A DNA stretch of 64,000 bases. Origin: Citrobacter amalonaticus. Its GTDB lineage: Bacteria > Pseudomonadota > Gammaproteobacteria > Enterobacterales > Enterobacteriaceae. A program made the translations under genes and the position numbers. The stretch spans positions 411,089 through 475,088 of the forward strand of contig NZ_PQMB01000005.1 in assembly GCF_002918555.1 (NCBI RefSeq). Direction: 5' to 3'. The notes beneath the pieces are model-generated. The model was given only the letters and a program-made list of their open reading frames with translations, was not told the origin of the DNA and made no database searches. Below, piece by piece: positions 52,488-62,420 of the stretch (position 1 is the first letter of the stretch; every line of letters begins with the position of its first letter).

Positions 52488-53390
52488 ATGGGTTCCACCA
52501 GAAAAGGGATGCTGAATGTCCTGATTGCTGCCGTATTGTGGGGGAGTTCGGGCGTTTGTGCGCAGTACATTATGGAGCAAAGCCAGATGTCGTCGCAGTT
52601 TCTGACCATGACGCGCCTGATATTCGCCGGGCTCATTCTGCTGATGCTCTCCTTTGTGCACGGCGACAAAGTATTTTCAATTTTCAAAAGCCGCAAAGAT
52701 GCCCTGAGTTTACTGATCTTCTCCGTGGCCGGCGCTCTGACGGTGCAACTGACCTTCCTGCTCACTATCGAAAAATCGAACGCGGCGACAGCGACGGTAC
52801 TGCAATTTTTATCACCGACCATCATCGTCGCGTGGTTCTCGCTGGTGCGTAAAGCCCGTCCAGGCATTCTGGTATTCACCGCCATCCTGACGTCGCTGAT
52901 GGGAACCTTTTTACTGGTCACGCACGGTAACCCGACGTCGCTGTCGATTTCTCCCGCCGCGCTGTTCTGGGGGATCGCCTCAGCATTTGCCGCCGCGTTT
53001 TATACGACGTATCCCTCCACGCTGATTGCACGCTACGGTACGCTGCCGATAGTTGGCTGGAGTATGTTAACAGGTGGCCTGATCCTGCTGCCTTTCTATG
53101 CCGAGCAGGGTACAAACTTTGAGGTGAACGGCAGTCTGATTCTGGCGTTTTTCTACCTGGTGGTCATCGGTACCTCGCTGACGTTCAGCCTGTATCTGAA
53201 AGGCGCGCAGATGATAGGCGGGCCGAAAGCCAGCATCCTGAGCTGTGCTGAGCCGCTCAGTAGCGCGCTGCTTTCACTGTTGCTGTTAGGTATCACCTTT
53301 ACCGTGCCGGACTGGCTCGGTACGCTGCTGATCCTCTCGTCGGTTATCCTGATTTCAATGGATTCCCGCCGTCGCGCCAGAGCAGGCTAA
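52488..53390 (+). CDS. yicL: EamA/DMT-family transporter YicL
   Basis: A 300-residue ten-helix drug/metabolite transporter matching E. coli YicL almost throughout, for example [21 protein letters not shown] and [20 protein letters not shown]. The substrate is unknown. It is part of the E. coli/Salmonella backbone beside selC and nlpA, so it fixes the chromosomal location of the island. It is divergent from mgtC. GAGGAAAAA lies before the ATG. The second fimbrial operon is inserted between it and nlpA, which are neighbours in E. coli. Confidence 0.96.
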   Translation: MGSTRKGMLNVLIAAVLWGSSGVCAQYIMEQSQMSSQFLTMTRLIFAGLILLMLSFVHGDKVFSIFKSRKDALSLLIFSVAGALTVQLTFLLTIEKSNAATATVLQFLSPTIIVAWFSLVRKARPGILVFTAILTSLMGTFLLVTHGNPTSLSISPAALFWGIASAFAAAFYTTYPSTLIARYGTLPIVGWSMLTGGLILLPFYAEQGTNFEVNGSLILAFFYLVVIGTSLTFSLYLKGAQMIGGPKASILSCAEPLSSALLSLLLLGITFTVPDWLGTLLILSSVILISMDSRRRARAG

Positions 53391-53401
53391 CAAAAAATGG
53401 T

Positions 53402-53422
53402 GGACCAGCCGTCGCCTGGTCC
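53402..53422. terminator. Bidirectional terminator, yicL and fimbrial operon 2
   Basis: GGACCAG (53402-53408) pairs with CTGGTCC (53416-53422). Read on the minus strand it is followed by TTTTTT, so it ends fimbrial operon 2; on the plus strand it lies just past yicL. Confidence 0.8.
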
Positions 53423-53435
53423 GCTTTCATAAGAT

Positions 53436-54074
53436 TTATAACGTTGCGTTAATTTTGATTAACCTTTTGTATAATCTGCAATTTTGTTGGTCTATGAGTT
53501 TTCGCGCCAGCGTCCAGCGTTCCCGGTAAACCAGTTTATCGCTCACGTTTAATTCAAGGGCGATTTCTTTAACAGACATCCCCTGTAATAAGTGGAAGAT
53601 TATCTGCTGCTCGCGCAGGGTAAACAAGAAGCTGCTGGAACGGCACTTTTTATTCCCCCCGATGACCGCTGCACAATGCATCATAAAAGCGTCAATGCGC
53701 TCTTTAACCACCTCAGGATCGCTCAGTCCGGCGAACGAAAGAAATGAAGTATGGTCAGGATTGTACATATCGACAAAAAAGAGAATATGGTTAAAACTCA
53801 GTCTTTTTATCTCTTCCCCTTTCACGGAAAGGATAATATCATTTTCAAGTACACGGCTACGTTGTTGATACGTCGCATTAAAACGCAATGAAAATGGAAT
53901 AAAATTACTGTATTTATCGATGAGATGAAAAGGGATATCCTCCTGGAGAACCGTTTTCAGCCCCGACTCATTCAGCGCCTCTTCAAAAAGAGTATGAATA
54001 GCAATGCCATCGTAGATGTTTTTCGTTAAATAAATAAACTTAAAACGTAAGGATGACGGGTTAAAGTTAAGCAT
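53436..54074 (-). CDS. LuxR-type regulator at the end of fimbrial operon 2
   Basis: A 212-residue protein with a C-terminal LuxR-type helix-turn-helix (FTLREQQIIFHLLQGMS, then VKEIALELNVSDKLVYRERWT) and an uncharacterised N-terminal domain. It follows the second chaperone by 16 bases, so it is probably in the operon and may autoregulate it. ATG at 54074 is preceded by AAGGA; an in-frame GTG at 54089 is possible. It is only distantly related to the operon 1 regulator in visible sequence. Confidence 0.83.
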   Translation of the reverse strand: MLNFNPSSLRFKFIYLTKNIYDGIAIHTLFEEALNESGLKTVLQEDIPFHLIDKYSNFIPFSLRFNATYQQRSRVLENDIILSVKGEEIKRLSFNHILFFVDMYNPDHTSFLSFAGLSDPEVVKERIDAFMMHCAAVIGGNKKCRSSSFLFTLREQQIIFHLLQGMSVKEIALELNVSDKLVYRERWTLARKLIDQQNCRLYKRLIKINATL

Positions 54075-54090
54075 AGCAGTATCCTTCACG

Positions 54091-54822
54091 TTAGTAGTTG
54101 TAGGTATTGTTTACGCCATAATCATCAATCCATGAAAATGCTTTGACAGTACCGTTTCCTTTTGTGTTATGTGGTAAAAAAACCGTTTTCGTTGACAATG
54201 GTGCTAACAGACCATCATCAGGCAGCTGCTTTATTTCCACGCCATCGTTGAGCGTCAAACTGATTAATGTCACATGCAAAGGCGAGTTATTTTTCACTAA
54301 CAAGCAGCGGTCCCCGCCACAGTCAGATGAAGAGATGTGCAATTTTCTAATACTCTCCTCAAGGGAGATATTCGCCAGTGCCGTGGGGCGCCAGAATAGC
54401 TTCACCCGGGTACGGAATGCGACCTGCAGCGCGCCGCGACTCCCGTTATTATCCGCGACAGGCGGGACTTCCAGCGTGTTCAGCCAGAACAGCGATTCCC
54501 TGTCAGCAGGGAGCGTATGCCGATCGCCTGTAAACTGTATTCGCACCGCCCGGGATGTTTTTCCTTCCAGTCGGAAAATGGGCGGTAAGACCATAAACGG
54601 TGTTTTAATCGCCTCGGGGCGCTCAAAGATATTGTCTTTTTCAGTCCACAATTTTAATAAGGCTGGATTTATCCCCTCATTATAAATAGTAAACGACGCC
54701 TCACGATCTTTCTCATTGATAATCAAACGGGTATGGTTGATATAGGTTGCCGCCATCGCTACGGGGGACGACAACATTATAACCAGAAAGTGATTCAGAA
54801 CATGTTTCAGCAGTTTCTTCAT
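54091..54822 (-). CDS. Second fimbrial chaperone, operon 2
   Basis: A 243-residue PapD-like chaperone with signal peptide (ending SSPVAMA). Motifs: TRLIINEKDREASFTIYNEG, LPADRESLFWLNTLEVPP and RTRVKLFWRP. An unusual CGGDRC insertion adds a cysteine pair. ATG at 54822 is preceded by GGAGAG. Like the last chaperone of operon 1 it lies directly after the adhesin, suggesting a dedicated adhesin chaperone. Confidence 0.92.
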   Translation of the reverse strand: MKKLLKHVLNHFLVIMLSSPVAMAATYINHTRLIINEKDREASFTIYNEGINPALLKLWTEKDNIFERPEAIKTPFMVLPPIFRLEGKTSRAVRIQFTGDRHTLPADRESLFWLNTLEVPPVADNNGSRGALQVAFRTRVKLFWRPTALANISLEESIRKLHISSSDCGGDRCLLVKNNSPLHVTLISLTLNDGVEIKQLPDDGLLAPLSTKTVFLPHNTKGNGTVKAFSWIDDYGVNNTYNY

Positions 54823-54832
54823 GCACTCTCCT

Positions 54833-55918
54833 TTATTTATATACAAGGGTGAAGGTCACCGAGCCTCTGACATCGCCTGAAGAGACGTTTGTCGAGGTCT
54901 GATATAACCCTGCACGCAATGGAACGGTGTAATTAGCATTATCCTGCGTAGGATCGTAATCCGTGAGGAGATATGCCGTATTAAATGACAGTGGGATATC
55001 CTGGCTGTCCAGCAACTGGATCCCTACACCGCCAGCCGTTGAGCTACTGGCGAGCGCAAATACACCATGAGTATTATCAATAATGGCTGTGGTCGGCGTA
55101 AATAAATAACGGATGCTCGATAATCCCGCCGGGCATTTCGTAAAATTCAGATTAAAGTCAGTACGTGCTGCAATATAACCCACGCCACTAAAATCAGCCC
55201 GACTCACCGCCGGTAAATTAACGTTCACATCGGAGGTGGTACACGTCCCTCCCGTTGTGGATATGATCAGTCCACCTGCCAGAAAATCAGCGATCATATA
55301 AGTACCGCTGCCGACGGATGTGCTGCCTCCATATGTCTGGTAATGCCGCATATACATCGGATCAAAAACGGAGGTGCTACCGGCAGTCAGCGACGTTGCC
55401 GTTTTGACAAAGCGGATTTGAACATCCACGCCCAGATTCCACGTACTTCCGTCACCGGTCACCGTAAATAACTGCGATGGCGTCTGATAAACGCCATTCG
55501 CAACGGTGAGTGGATACCAGTCGCTGGTTTGTCCTTTTACCGTATAGCGCCAGCGGGCGATATAGCCCAGCCCCGTTTTTACCACGGTGTGATAGACGTT
55601 GTAAGTTTGCCCATCCACCTGCGTGGTTCCCCATATGGCGTAAGGGGGATAGCCCTGCACAGCCATCGGTATGGTGTAGCTTTGATAGTTGGTACGGTGC
55701 GAGCAGGTCCATGCCGTTGGGTTGTAAGAGGTCGCCCAGGTTCCCAGCAAATCGCCTACCGCCGCATCTTTGCCTACCTGTATCGCGGTGGAATCAAAGT
55801 ACTGGTAGTAACCTTTGGTTCGTTCGCAGTTCACCCATGTTCCGTCCGCCCTCGCCGCACCACACATCGCCATCAGCATCAGAAACGCGAACACCACACC
55901 CGTTACGATAGTTTTCAT
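54833..55918 (-). CDS. Fimbrial tip adhesin, operon 2
   Basis: A 361-residue adhesin: signal peptide (MKTIVTGVVFAFLMLMAMCGAARA), a receptor-binding part rich in Tyr, Thr and Ser with WVNCERTKGYYQYF at its start, and a C-terminal pilin domain (TCTTSDVNVNLPAVSRADF to VTFTLVYK). It overlaps the usher stop by four bases (ATGA) and has AAGGAG before the ATG. It is shorter than the operon 1 adhesin and little alike in the binding domain, so a different receptor is likely. Confidence 0.88.
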   Translation of the reverse strand: MKTIVTGVVFAFLMLMAMCGAARADGTWVNCERTKGYYQYFDSTAIQVGKDAAVGDLLGTWATSYNPTAWTCSHRTNYQSYTIPMAVQGYPPYAIWGTTQVDGQTYNVYHTVVKTGLGYIARWRYTVKGQTSDWYPLTVANGVYQTPSQLFTVTGDGSTWNLGVDVQIRFVKTATSLTAGSTSVFDPMYMRHYQTYGGSTSVGSGTYMIADFLAGGLIISTTGGTCTTSDVNVNLPAVSRADFSGVGYIAARTDFNLNFTKCPAGLSSIRYLFTPTTAIIDNTHGVFALASSSTAGGVGIQLLDSQDIPLSFNTAYLLTDYDPTQDNANYTVPLRAGLYQTSTNVSSGDVRGSVTFTLVYK

Positions 55919-58476
55919 CTTGTACTCCTTAATGGCTGACATACCGCATCAGCCCGGCGTAATTCAGTGACATCCGCGTTTCTCTGCTCTGATAAGCGAT
56001 AATTAAACTGGCACTGCTTATCCGATTCACTCCCCCATTTCACGCGTAGTGTGCCGGTCAGATCCTTAACGCGAGCAAAACTTTGCCCACCCTGGGCGAT
56101 ATAACCAACAGTGTTACCGCGCGCGTCCACGACATCCGCGCCAAACGGCAATATTTCTCCGACATGCTGGAGGGTGAAAAGCACCGAGTAGCCAACATCG
56201 GTGGCGTATTTCATCAGCACCACGGCCCCGGCGGTGGGCACGCTGTTCTGACTGGTAACGTCCAGGGAGATATCGTTGGATAACCCCTTCGGATCGAGTT
56301 CGATAGTGTTCTGCCGATACGGCGAAAGATAAGGCACCGCAGCATTGCCTTTGTTGTTAAGGCTGAGACTGTTGTTGTTTGCGATCCTTGCCCCTGCCGC
56401 ATGTTCCGCTTCGATGACCGCCATGGTGTCCCCCATGACCGGCGTCAGCACGACCCCCTTTTGCCAGGCAACCCCCCCCCCGGAGAGATTCATGCCATAT
56501 TGCTGATAACCCTGACCTGCGGAAAAGCTGCCGCCCATACTGGTCCATGGCGACGTCCAGCCTCCGCTGGCCCCACCGGTGGTTTTGCTGCTGCTATGGT
56601 CGTAATGATCCTGATTGGCGAAAGCGCTCCAGGTGTACTGGCGGTTTTCCCCGGAAGTTCCGGCGAGGGTGTTTTGCAGTCCCTGATGTCCGCTCTCCTG
56701 CACATACGTGGTACTGAGATAAGCCGAACGCGCACTATTTCCTAACGGTAAGGAAATACCCACCGCTATTTTGTTATCCCATTTGTCTTTCACCAGATCG
56801 CGGGTACGGCTGGCATTCAGGTTGAAGTTGAACCATTTAAACGCATTGCTATAACCGAGCTGATACTCCGTATCACGCCCGCTTTTGTTCCAGTAATCCT
56901 GAGTGCTGGCACTGATATTGATGCTGCCAGACGTGTCGGAAATCGTCTGTGTCGCGCTAATCTGCAGCCGATTTTTACGGTTAACGCTGCCGGAATAAGC
57001 ACTTTTATGTGTTCTCTCTAAATCACGCATCAGCATCGCGTCATCAATATCGTAATAGCCGGAACTGGAATAGCGATAGCTCGCCAGAGTGATATTGGTA
57101 TCGATGACCGGCAGGATCCTGGCAAAAGAAAAACGAATACTCTGGCCTTCGCGTTTACTGTCATCTGCAAGCGTCGTACGCGCATGTGTTACGTCAGCAG
57201 AAAGCGCACCAACTGGCGTATTGAGCGCGACCCCACCGGCAACCGATTGGTAATCCTCCCCACCCATCGCACCGGTATAAGCGGTCAGCAGGTTGGTAAA
57301 ACCGTGGCGGAATGTTCCCATCGCTATCCGGGGTTTTTCATTAACAGAGGTATTCCGGTAACGTCCCACCATCAGCGAATAGCGACGGGTTCCCGGGCGG
57401 AGCAGCTCCGCAATGGTGGCGTAAGTCACGGTAAAACGGTGTTCGCTCCCGTCCGCCTCGTTGATCGTGACCAGCAGATCGCCCCCGGTTCCGGTGGGAT
57501 ACAGATCGTCAATACGAAACGGCCCGGGTGGAACCGTCGTTTGATAAATTCGCACGCCGCGCTGGCTCACGCTGACGAGAGCGTTGGTATTCGCAACCCC
57601 GTTAATGACAGGCGCATAACCGCGCTGAGAATCCTCATACATACGATCGTCAGAAGTCAGCATCACGCCACGAAAACCGACGCTATCGAACACCTGTCCA
57701 TCCGTCGTGGAATCCCCCATAACCAGTTTGCTGCGCAATGGGATAATGCCGCGTTCGAGATAAGCGCTGTTTGAGTCATAATGCCAGCCCTTATCATTAT
57801 TCCAGTTAAAAATACCGCGATAGCGTAAGCGCCAGGCATCCCAGTTCAGTCCGCCCATCAGGCCTAAATATTGCGACGACGACGATTCAGAGCCGGACAT
57901 TTCGGCATGCCAGGCGTTGTAATCATATTGCAGCGTTGCGGCAGGGATACCGTTATCCCATAACTCTGGATTCACATAGCCACGCGCCTGACGAAGCAAC
58001 CACACCTGAGGTGCCTGGACATTAATACGCTGCGTGGCAACGTCGAAATTAGCGGTCAAATCGGAAGAAATAGCATCCATCCGCACACAGCGACTTTCAT
58101 CCTTAAGAGCCTGGCGAATTGCAGAGTCAATTTTATCAATATCAATACCCAGCGTTGATATCAGCTTTAGCGTAAAACAAGGTTTGGCAACAACGGTGCC
58201 GCTTGCATCATTTTCAAATTTAACGTCGCCTCTGCCCCGCCATTTGTCGTTCACATAAAGATCGACATTATATTGTCCCTGGGGAACAGGATTCCCCCTA
58301 GACCAGGCGCTGATATCAATCGCTGAGCGCAAAAAATCGCTATTAAACTGGACCTCCTCGTTTTCAGCAAAGGCAATCTGAACAGTGACAAGTGATAAAA
58401 CAACAAATTGAGCAATATGAGTGAATGTCATTGAATAAGAAATAACATTATGGGCTATTTTGTAATTTCTGCTCAT
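55915..58476 (-). CDS. Fimbrial outer-membrane usher, operon 2
   Basis: An 853-residue usher with the barrel motif SVGFRGVMLTSDDRMYEDSQ, plug RFTVTYATIAELLRPGTRRYSL, and C-terminal GADVVDARGNTVGYIAQGGQSFARV. The start at 58476 (MSRNYK) has GGAGGGG nine bases upstream and overlaps the end of the chaperone gene by 29 bases. A signal segment ending QIAFA precedes ENEEVQFNSDFL. Confidence 0.94.
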   Translation of the reverse strand: MSRNYKIAHNVISYSMTFTHIAQFVVLSLVTVQIAFAENEEVQFNSDFLRSAIDISAWSRGNPVPQGQYNVDLYVNDKWRGRGDVKFENDASGTVVAKPCFTLKLISTLGIDIDKIDSAIRQALKDESRCVRMDAISSDLTANFDVATQRINVQAPQVWLLRQARGYVNPELWDNGIPAATLQYDYNAWHAEMSGSESSSSQYLGLMGGLNWDAWRLRYRGIFNWNNDKGWHYDSNSAYLERGIIPLRSKLVMGDSTTDGQVFDSVGFRGVMLTSDDRMYEDSQRGYAPVINGVANTNALVSVSQRGVRIYQTTVPPGPFRIDDLYPTGTGGDLLVTINEADGSEHRFTVTYATIAELLRPGTRRYSLMVGRYRNTSVNEKPRIAMGTFRHGFTNLLTAYTGAMGGEDYQSVAGGVALNTPVGALSADVTHARTTLADDSKREGQSIRFSFARILPVIDTNITLASYRYSSSGYYDIDDAMLMRDLERTHKSAYSGSVNRKNRLQISATQTISDTSGSINISASTQDYWNKSGRDTEYQLGYSNAFKWFNFNLNASRTRDLVKDKWDNKIAVGISLPLGNSARSAYLSTTYVQESGHQGLQNTLAGTSGENRQYTWSAFANQDHYDHSSSKTTGGASGGWTSPWTSMGGSFSAGQGYQQYGMNLSGGGVAWQKGVVLTPVMGDTMAVIEAEHAAGARIANNNSLSLNNKGNAAVPYLSPYRQNTIELDPKGLSNDISLDVTSQNSVPTAGAVVLMKYATDVGYSVLFTLQHVGEILPFGADVVDARGNTVGYIAQGGQSFARVKDLTGTLRVKWGSESDKQCQFNYRLSEQRNADVTELRRADAVCQPLRSTR

Positions 58477-59197
58477 TTGTTGTTTCCCCTCCAAAGTCAT
58501 TTATTACACGGTAAAAGACTGATGCTCCCCTTAACGCCCCCATGTTTTTATTCACAAGAGGGAATATGATTTCACTTTTCGGCTTCACCATGCGTTGAGG
58601 AAATTTTTCTACCGTGGCTAACACAGTGGAATCTTTTGATTGTCGAATCTCGATCTTGCTAAACGTAACGTGATACGGAGATTCATTTTTAACCTTTAAA
58701 TTATTACCCTGTAAGGATATTTTTAGTTCTTTATAGGCCTGTAATGGCGTTGACTGTAAATTATCCGGACGATAGAACATTTTTATTCTGGTGCGAAATG
58801 CCAGCTGCATATGCGTTTTCCCGGACTTCGATGCCTGGGCTTTAGGCGGAATTTCCAGCATGTTAAACCAGAAGACAGATTCCCTGTCCTGCGGCAATGC
58901 AGGGTTCGTTGCCATAATACGCACGGCCTGGCCTTTCGCAGGATCAATACGCACGACAGGTGGCGTGATGAGGAATGGAACTGTTACATTCCCAGGTCTG
59001 GCATCAGCATTCCCGTCATCTATCCAGAGTTGTAAAAGATAAGGATTATTCCCCTGGTTTTTTAGCTGTACGACGGATTCTTTATCCTTCGCATTAAATA
59101 CAATGCGGGTTCCATTAATCACAACGTCAGCCAGAGCATTGAGTGGAAACAATACTGTAGTAAACAACACCAACCCAGGAAATAATTTCTTTAACAT
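58448..59197 (-). CDS. Fimbrial periplasmic chaperone, operon 2 (first)
   Basis: A 249-residue PapD-like chaperone with a signal peptide (ending NALA). NGTRIVFNAKDKESVVQL, LPQDRESVFWFNMLEIPPKA and RTRIKMFYRPDNLQ are diagnostic. It follows the pilin gene by 52 bases and overlaps the usher start. Its partner subunit is presumably the pilin encoded upstream. Confidence 0.93.
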   Translation of the reverse strand: MLKKLFPGLVLFTTVLFPLNALADVVINGTRIVFNAKDKESVVQLKNQGNNPYLLQLWIDDGNADARPGNVTVPFLITPPVVRIDPAKGQAVRIMATNPALPQDRESVFWFNMLEIPPKAQASKSGKTHMQLAFRTRIKMFYRPDNLQSTPLQAYKELKISLQGNNLKVKNESPYHVTFSKIEIRQSKDSTVLATVEKFPQRMVKPKSEIIFPLVNKNMGALRGASVFYRVINDFGGETTNEQKLQNSP

Positions 59198-59249
59198 CTC
59201 ATCACCTCATCATCAGGAGTAAAGATTGGCGTCTCTACCCCTGTCTTTA

Positions 59250-59807
59250 TTACTCGTAAACCATGGTGTAATCGACCTGAGTCGTTACGGAACCCGCTGT
59301 TGACGTACCTGTTGCATAATATTGTGCAAAATAATTCAGCGTGCCGTTGCCAGAGGCGATACTGACAGGAATATCATTCTGACCATTCGCCGCTGATGCC
59401 CCTGCGACAATCGCGTTACGATCGGCATTTAATAACTGCACCTGCACGAAGGTTGCAGCATCAGCGGCTGTCGAATCAATGTTCAGGCGACCCGTTGTAC
59501 TATCAACATACGCACCGGGTTCAAAATAGGTGCTGGCAGTATTTATTGACGTACCTGAGCAGTTACTCAGAGAAATCGTAAATGGTGTCGCACCTGCCGT
59601 CGCGCCAGGCGAGGAAAGAGTCGATGCAGAGACGGTTGGCAACGTTACGGTTGCATCATTACTGCCGCCATCGACAGAAATAGTGCAAGTTGTATCCGTA
59701 ATTTGCCCATTAATTGTAATAGTGCCATCTGCCGCAAATGCTGAAACAGTAAATGCTGAGGTAGCGACCATCGCTAATGCTGATAACACAAAATTATATT
59801 TACGCAT
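59250..59807 (-). CDS. Major fimbrial subunit, operon 2
   Basis: A 185-residue type 1-like pilin with signal peptide (MRKYNFVLSALAMVATSAFT, ending SAFAA). The mature part begins DGTITINGQITDTTC; the second Cys is in LSNCSG, and the end is TQVDYTMVYE. AAGGGAG lies before the ATG at 59807; upstream in-frame starts are ignored because they precede the signal peptide. It is first in operon 2 and shares the operon 1 pilin plan (VTLPTVSASTL with LLPTVPKSAL; GATPFTISLSNC with GQTPFSIDLTGC), indicating paralogy. Confidence 0.95.
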   Translation of the reverse strand: MRKYNFVLSALAMVATSAFTVSAFAADGTITINGQITDTTCTISVDGGSNDATVTLPTVSASTLSSPGATAGATPFTISLSNCSGTSINTASTYFEPGAYVDSTTGRLNIDSTAADAATFVQVQLLNADRNAIVAGASAANGQNDIPVSIASGNGTLNYFAQYYATGTSTAGSVTTQVDYTMVYE

Positions 59808-60715
59808 ATTAAACTCCCTTTTGTGGTTGATATAAATGAACAGCACCTTGAACGTGTTATTAGGGCAAAACGATCCCGGTCTCATTTTCAAAAATGAGCG
59901 CTAAATAACCAATTTCAGTTCCATTGACATGATATACGCAAAACCTTCATCCGCAATATTAGGAATTTTCAACTAAAACCCATCAATCCAAATACTTATC
60001 GGAAAATCGAGTGCTACATAACATCTGCGCTATTCACTATGCAAAATATAAACAGTTCTAGCTTTTTATAAGACAGGTTCAGTTAAAAAAAGATAAAATT
60101 TCATAAATCGTCAAAATTGATATGGATCAATGCCAAACAAAAAAAACCCTTAATCGCAACAGTTATAAAACACACAAACAACAAAAAAGCATCATATCAA
60201 TATCAATTAAAAAACAAAAAAGCCCTGTTATTGATGGTTTATTAGCCAGAAAAGATCCTGTTCTGCGCAATGAGAATATTCCTGACAATACGACTCAACT
60301 ACTCTTTATAATCCGTTAATATTAAAAGAATTATTTCATTTGAAACATTTTTTTATTCACTCATAAGAATTATCCTATTGAGAATAAAAAGGTAATCATT
60401 GTTAAAGTTATGTTCCAAAACCTGCTATTTCCAGGAATTTTACCGGAACGATCTTTTCTTTTAATCCCTCACCTTTTCTCAGTATAAAAATCTACACATT
60501 ACCCCATTAAACCTTACAAAAAAGGACAATTGACTATCAGAAACGGGTTTCTTGAGCACAATAAAGAGTGAAAGAGGAAGGTGTGTTGAAAACTCTGAAC
60601 GGATAAAAAGGTGGAAAATCTCTCAGTTATTGTTTTGAGGAAAGAAACCGACCGTGGATTATCGCCAGAAAGCATTTTCTGGCGATAAATTTCATTTATC
60701 TTAACGCGTTATCAC
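59808..60715. other. AT-rich intergenic region, fimbrial operon 2 promoter to nlpA
   Basis: About 900 bases, strongly AT-rich, without a supported gene; a 65-codon Lys-rich frame (60122-60319) is judged chance. It must hold the operon 2 promoter. TATCGCCAGAAA (60660-60671) and TTTCTGGCGATA (60676-60687) form a perfect 12-bp stem just after nlpA, probably its 3' hairpin. Confidence 0.55.
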
Positions 60716-61534
60716 TTACCAGCCCGGCACTCCGCCGCCATTGAAGATAGTCTCTGCCGCTTTCGCAACTTCCGGTGACTGATAGGATTGCAGAAACGCT
60801 TTTACGTTGTCAGCGTCCTTGTTGTCTTCCCGTGCGACCAGAATATTGACGTACGGAGAGTTTTTATCTTCGATAAACACGCTGTCGTGAACCGGAGATA
60901 ACCCGGTTTGCTGAATATAAGTGGTGCTGATAATCGCCACATCGACTTTCGGGTCATCCAGCACGCGCGGCAGCTGCGCGCCCTCCAGCTCCATAATCTG
61001 CAAATGACGTGGGTTATCGGCAATATCCAGCGCTGTCGGCAGCAACCCTTTCCCCTCTTTCAGGGTGATAAGCTTCTCTTTTTGCAACAGCAGAAGAGCG
61101 CGGCCGAGGTTGGTCGGATCGTTCGGAATCGCCACCGTTGCCCCCTCTTTCAGTTGCTCAACGGTTTTGATTTTTTTTGAATAACCCGCCATCGGGAAGA
61201 CAAACGTATTGCCCACCGCCACCAGCTTGTAGTGATGCGCTTTGTTATCCTGTTCAAGGAACGGGCGATGCTGGAAAACGTTGGCATCCAGTTCGCCGTG
61301 ATCGGTGGCGTCATTGGGCAGTAGCGAACCGCTAAAACCCACCAGTTCGACGTCGAGATCGTATTTCTCTTTGGCGACTTTTTTGGCAACCTCCGCCACA
61401 TCCTGCTCGGCGCCGTTAATCACGCCAACTTTGATGTGCTTCGCATTGCTACTTTGCTGATCGCAGCCTGCCAGCAGTAATCCCGCCAGCAGCACAGCCG
61501 CCCCTGTCCGTAAATGAGGTATCGTCAATTTCAC
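60716..61534 (-). CDS. nlpA: NlpA lipoprotein-28 (MetQ-like)
   Basis: A 272-residue inner-membrane lipoprotein of the NlpA/MetQ substrate-binding family. The lipobox is LLAGC with Cys24, and the following Asp is the Lol-avoidance signal that keeps it in the inner membrane. The sequence matches E. coli NlpA almost throughout, for example GVINGAEQDVAEVAKKVAKEKY and MELEGAQLPRVLDDPKVDVA. E. coli NlpA plays a minor part in methionine uptake. It is a backbone gene and helps locate the window. Confidence 0.96.
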   Translation of the reverse strand: MKLTIPHLRTGAAVLLAGLLLAGCDQQSSNAKHIKVGVINGAEQDVAEVAKKVAKEKYDLDVELVGFSGSLLPNDATDHGELDANVFQHRPFLEQDNKAHHYKLVAVGNTFVFPMAGYSKKIKTVEQLKEGATVAIPNDPTNLGRALLLLQKEKLITLKEGKGLLPTALDIADNPRHLQIMELEGAQLPRVLDDPKVDVAIISTTYIQQTGLSPVHDSVFIEDKNSPYVNILVAREDNKDADNVKAFLQSYQSPEVAKAAETIFNGGGVPGW

Positions 61535-61633
61535 ATTGTCATCCTTTTGAAATAACCGCCTGATGGGTAAAGAAATGACTATAGCGGGAAGGCCGGTGCG
61601 ATTTAAAAAACGAAAAGGTATCAGTAAGAAGAA

Positions 61634-61659
61634 AAAGGCATAACAGGATTTATGCCTTT
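61634..61659 (-). terminator. Terminator of the 61874 acetyltransferase gene
   Basis: AAAGGCATAA (61634-61643) and TTATGCCTTT (61650-61659) form a 10-bp stem with six-base loop; on the minus strand a T run follows. The rest of 61660-61873 holds nothing recognisable. Confidence 0.75.
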
Positions 61660-61873
61660 ATACCGGGTGGAGCGGGCGACGGTGACCGGACCTGGGTATG
61701 GTGCTCCGCGTAACCCTCTCTGACTAACAGCCAGGCCCACCGGTGTCATTGACACAGGTCGTTTGAATACGCAAAGTCCGCACGTCAGCCGCTCCCGTTC
61801 TCCCGGAATACACCATTCTGCTACGCGAGAAAGAGAGGAGACTTCCAGACACCGCGCACGAAGCTTCCGGTCA

Positions 61874-62290
61874 TCAAAATGTTTTCGTCAAATAGTGGCG
61901 GGAGGCGCCCTGCTCCGGGAAGCCTGGCAGCGTCAATTTCAGCTGGTAGCCGTTCTTCTGATAAAACGGTAACGCCTGGAAGCTCATGGTATCCACCTGT
62001 GCATGCAGGCAGCCGCGTTCCTGCGCGGTTTTCTCCGCGGCCTGAATCAACCGGCCTCCATAGCCGCCTTTTCGCAAAGACTCGTGCATCCACAAATATT
62101 CGATGCACAGCCAGTCACCTTTGACTTTAGCAATTAGCCCCCCCTGAATTTCACCCCGATCGTCACGCCAGTACACGGCAAGATCGCCGAAATTTGACGT
62201 TTTTATAAACTGCAGGTTGTAAGCCCGCAACCCGGTAAGGAGCGCGGTTTGATCTGCATCGGTAATGCTATCGGTTATCTGTAGCTGCAT
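61874..62290 (-). CDS. GNAT-family acetyltransferase
   Basis: A 138-residue acetyltransferase. The acetyl-CoA motif is [21 protein letters not shown], and [20 protein letters not shown] matches a common enterobacterial GNAT type. It is cytosolic and solitary; the substrate is unknown. It sits between nlpA and yicS. Confidence 0.87.
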   Translation of the reverse strand: MQLQITDSITDADQTALLTGLRAYNLQFIKTSNFGDLAVYWRDDRGEIQGGLIAKVKGDWLCIEYLWMHESLRKGGYGGRLIQAAEKTAQERGCLHAQVDTMSFQALPFYQKNGYQLKLTLPGFPEQGASRHYLTKTF

Positions 62291-62420
62291 TTTATTCCCC
62301 TGAAAAAACTACAACTTCTGGCTGAAACTGGCTTTGTCGTTAACACGGACTGCTGAGTGAGTCGTGTGCTGTATACACTTACTCTTGAGATAACGTTCAT
62401 CAGCAATAAGGATTATTACC

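Noticed and set aside
60122-60319. 65-codon Lys-rich frame upstream of fimbrial operon 2
   Set aside because: AT-rich chance frame with low-complexity composition and no ribosome site.
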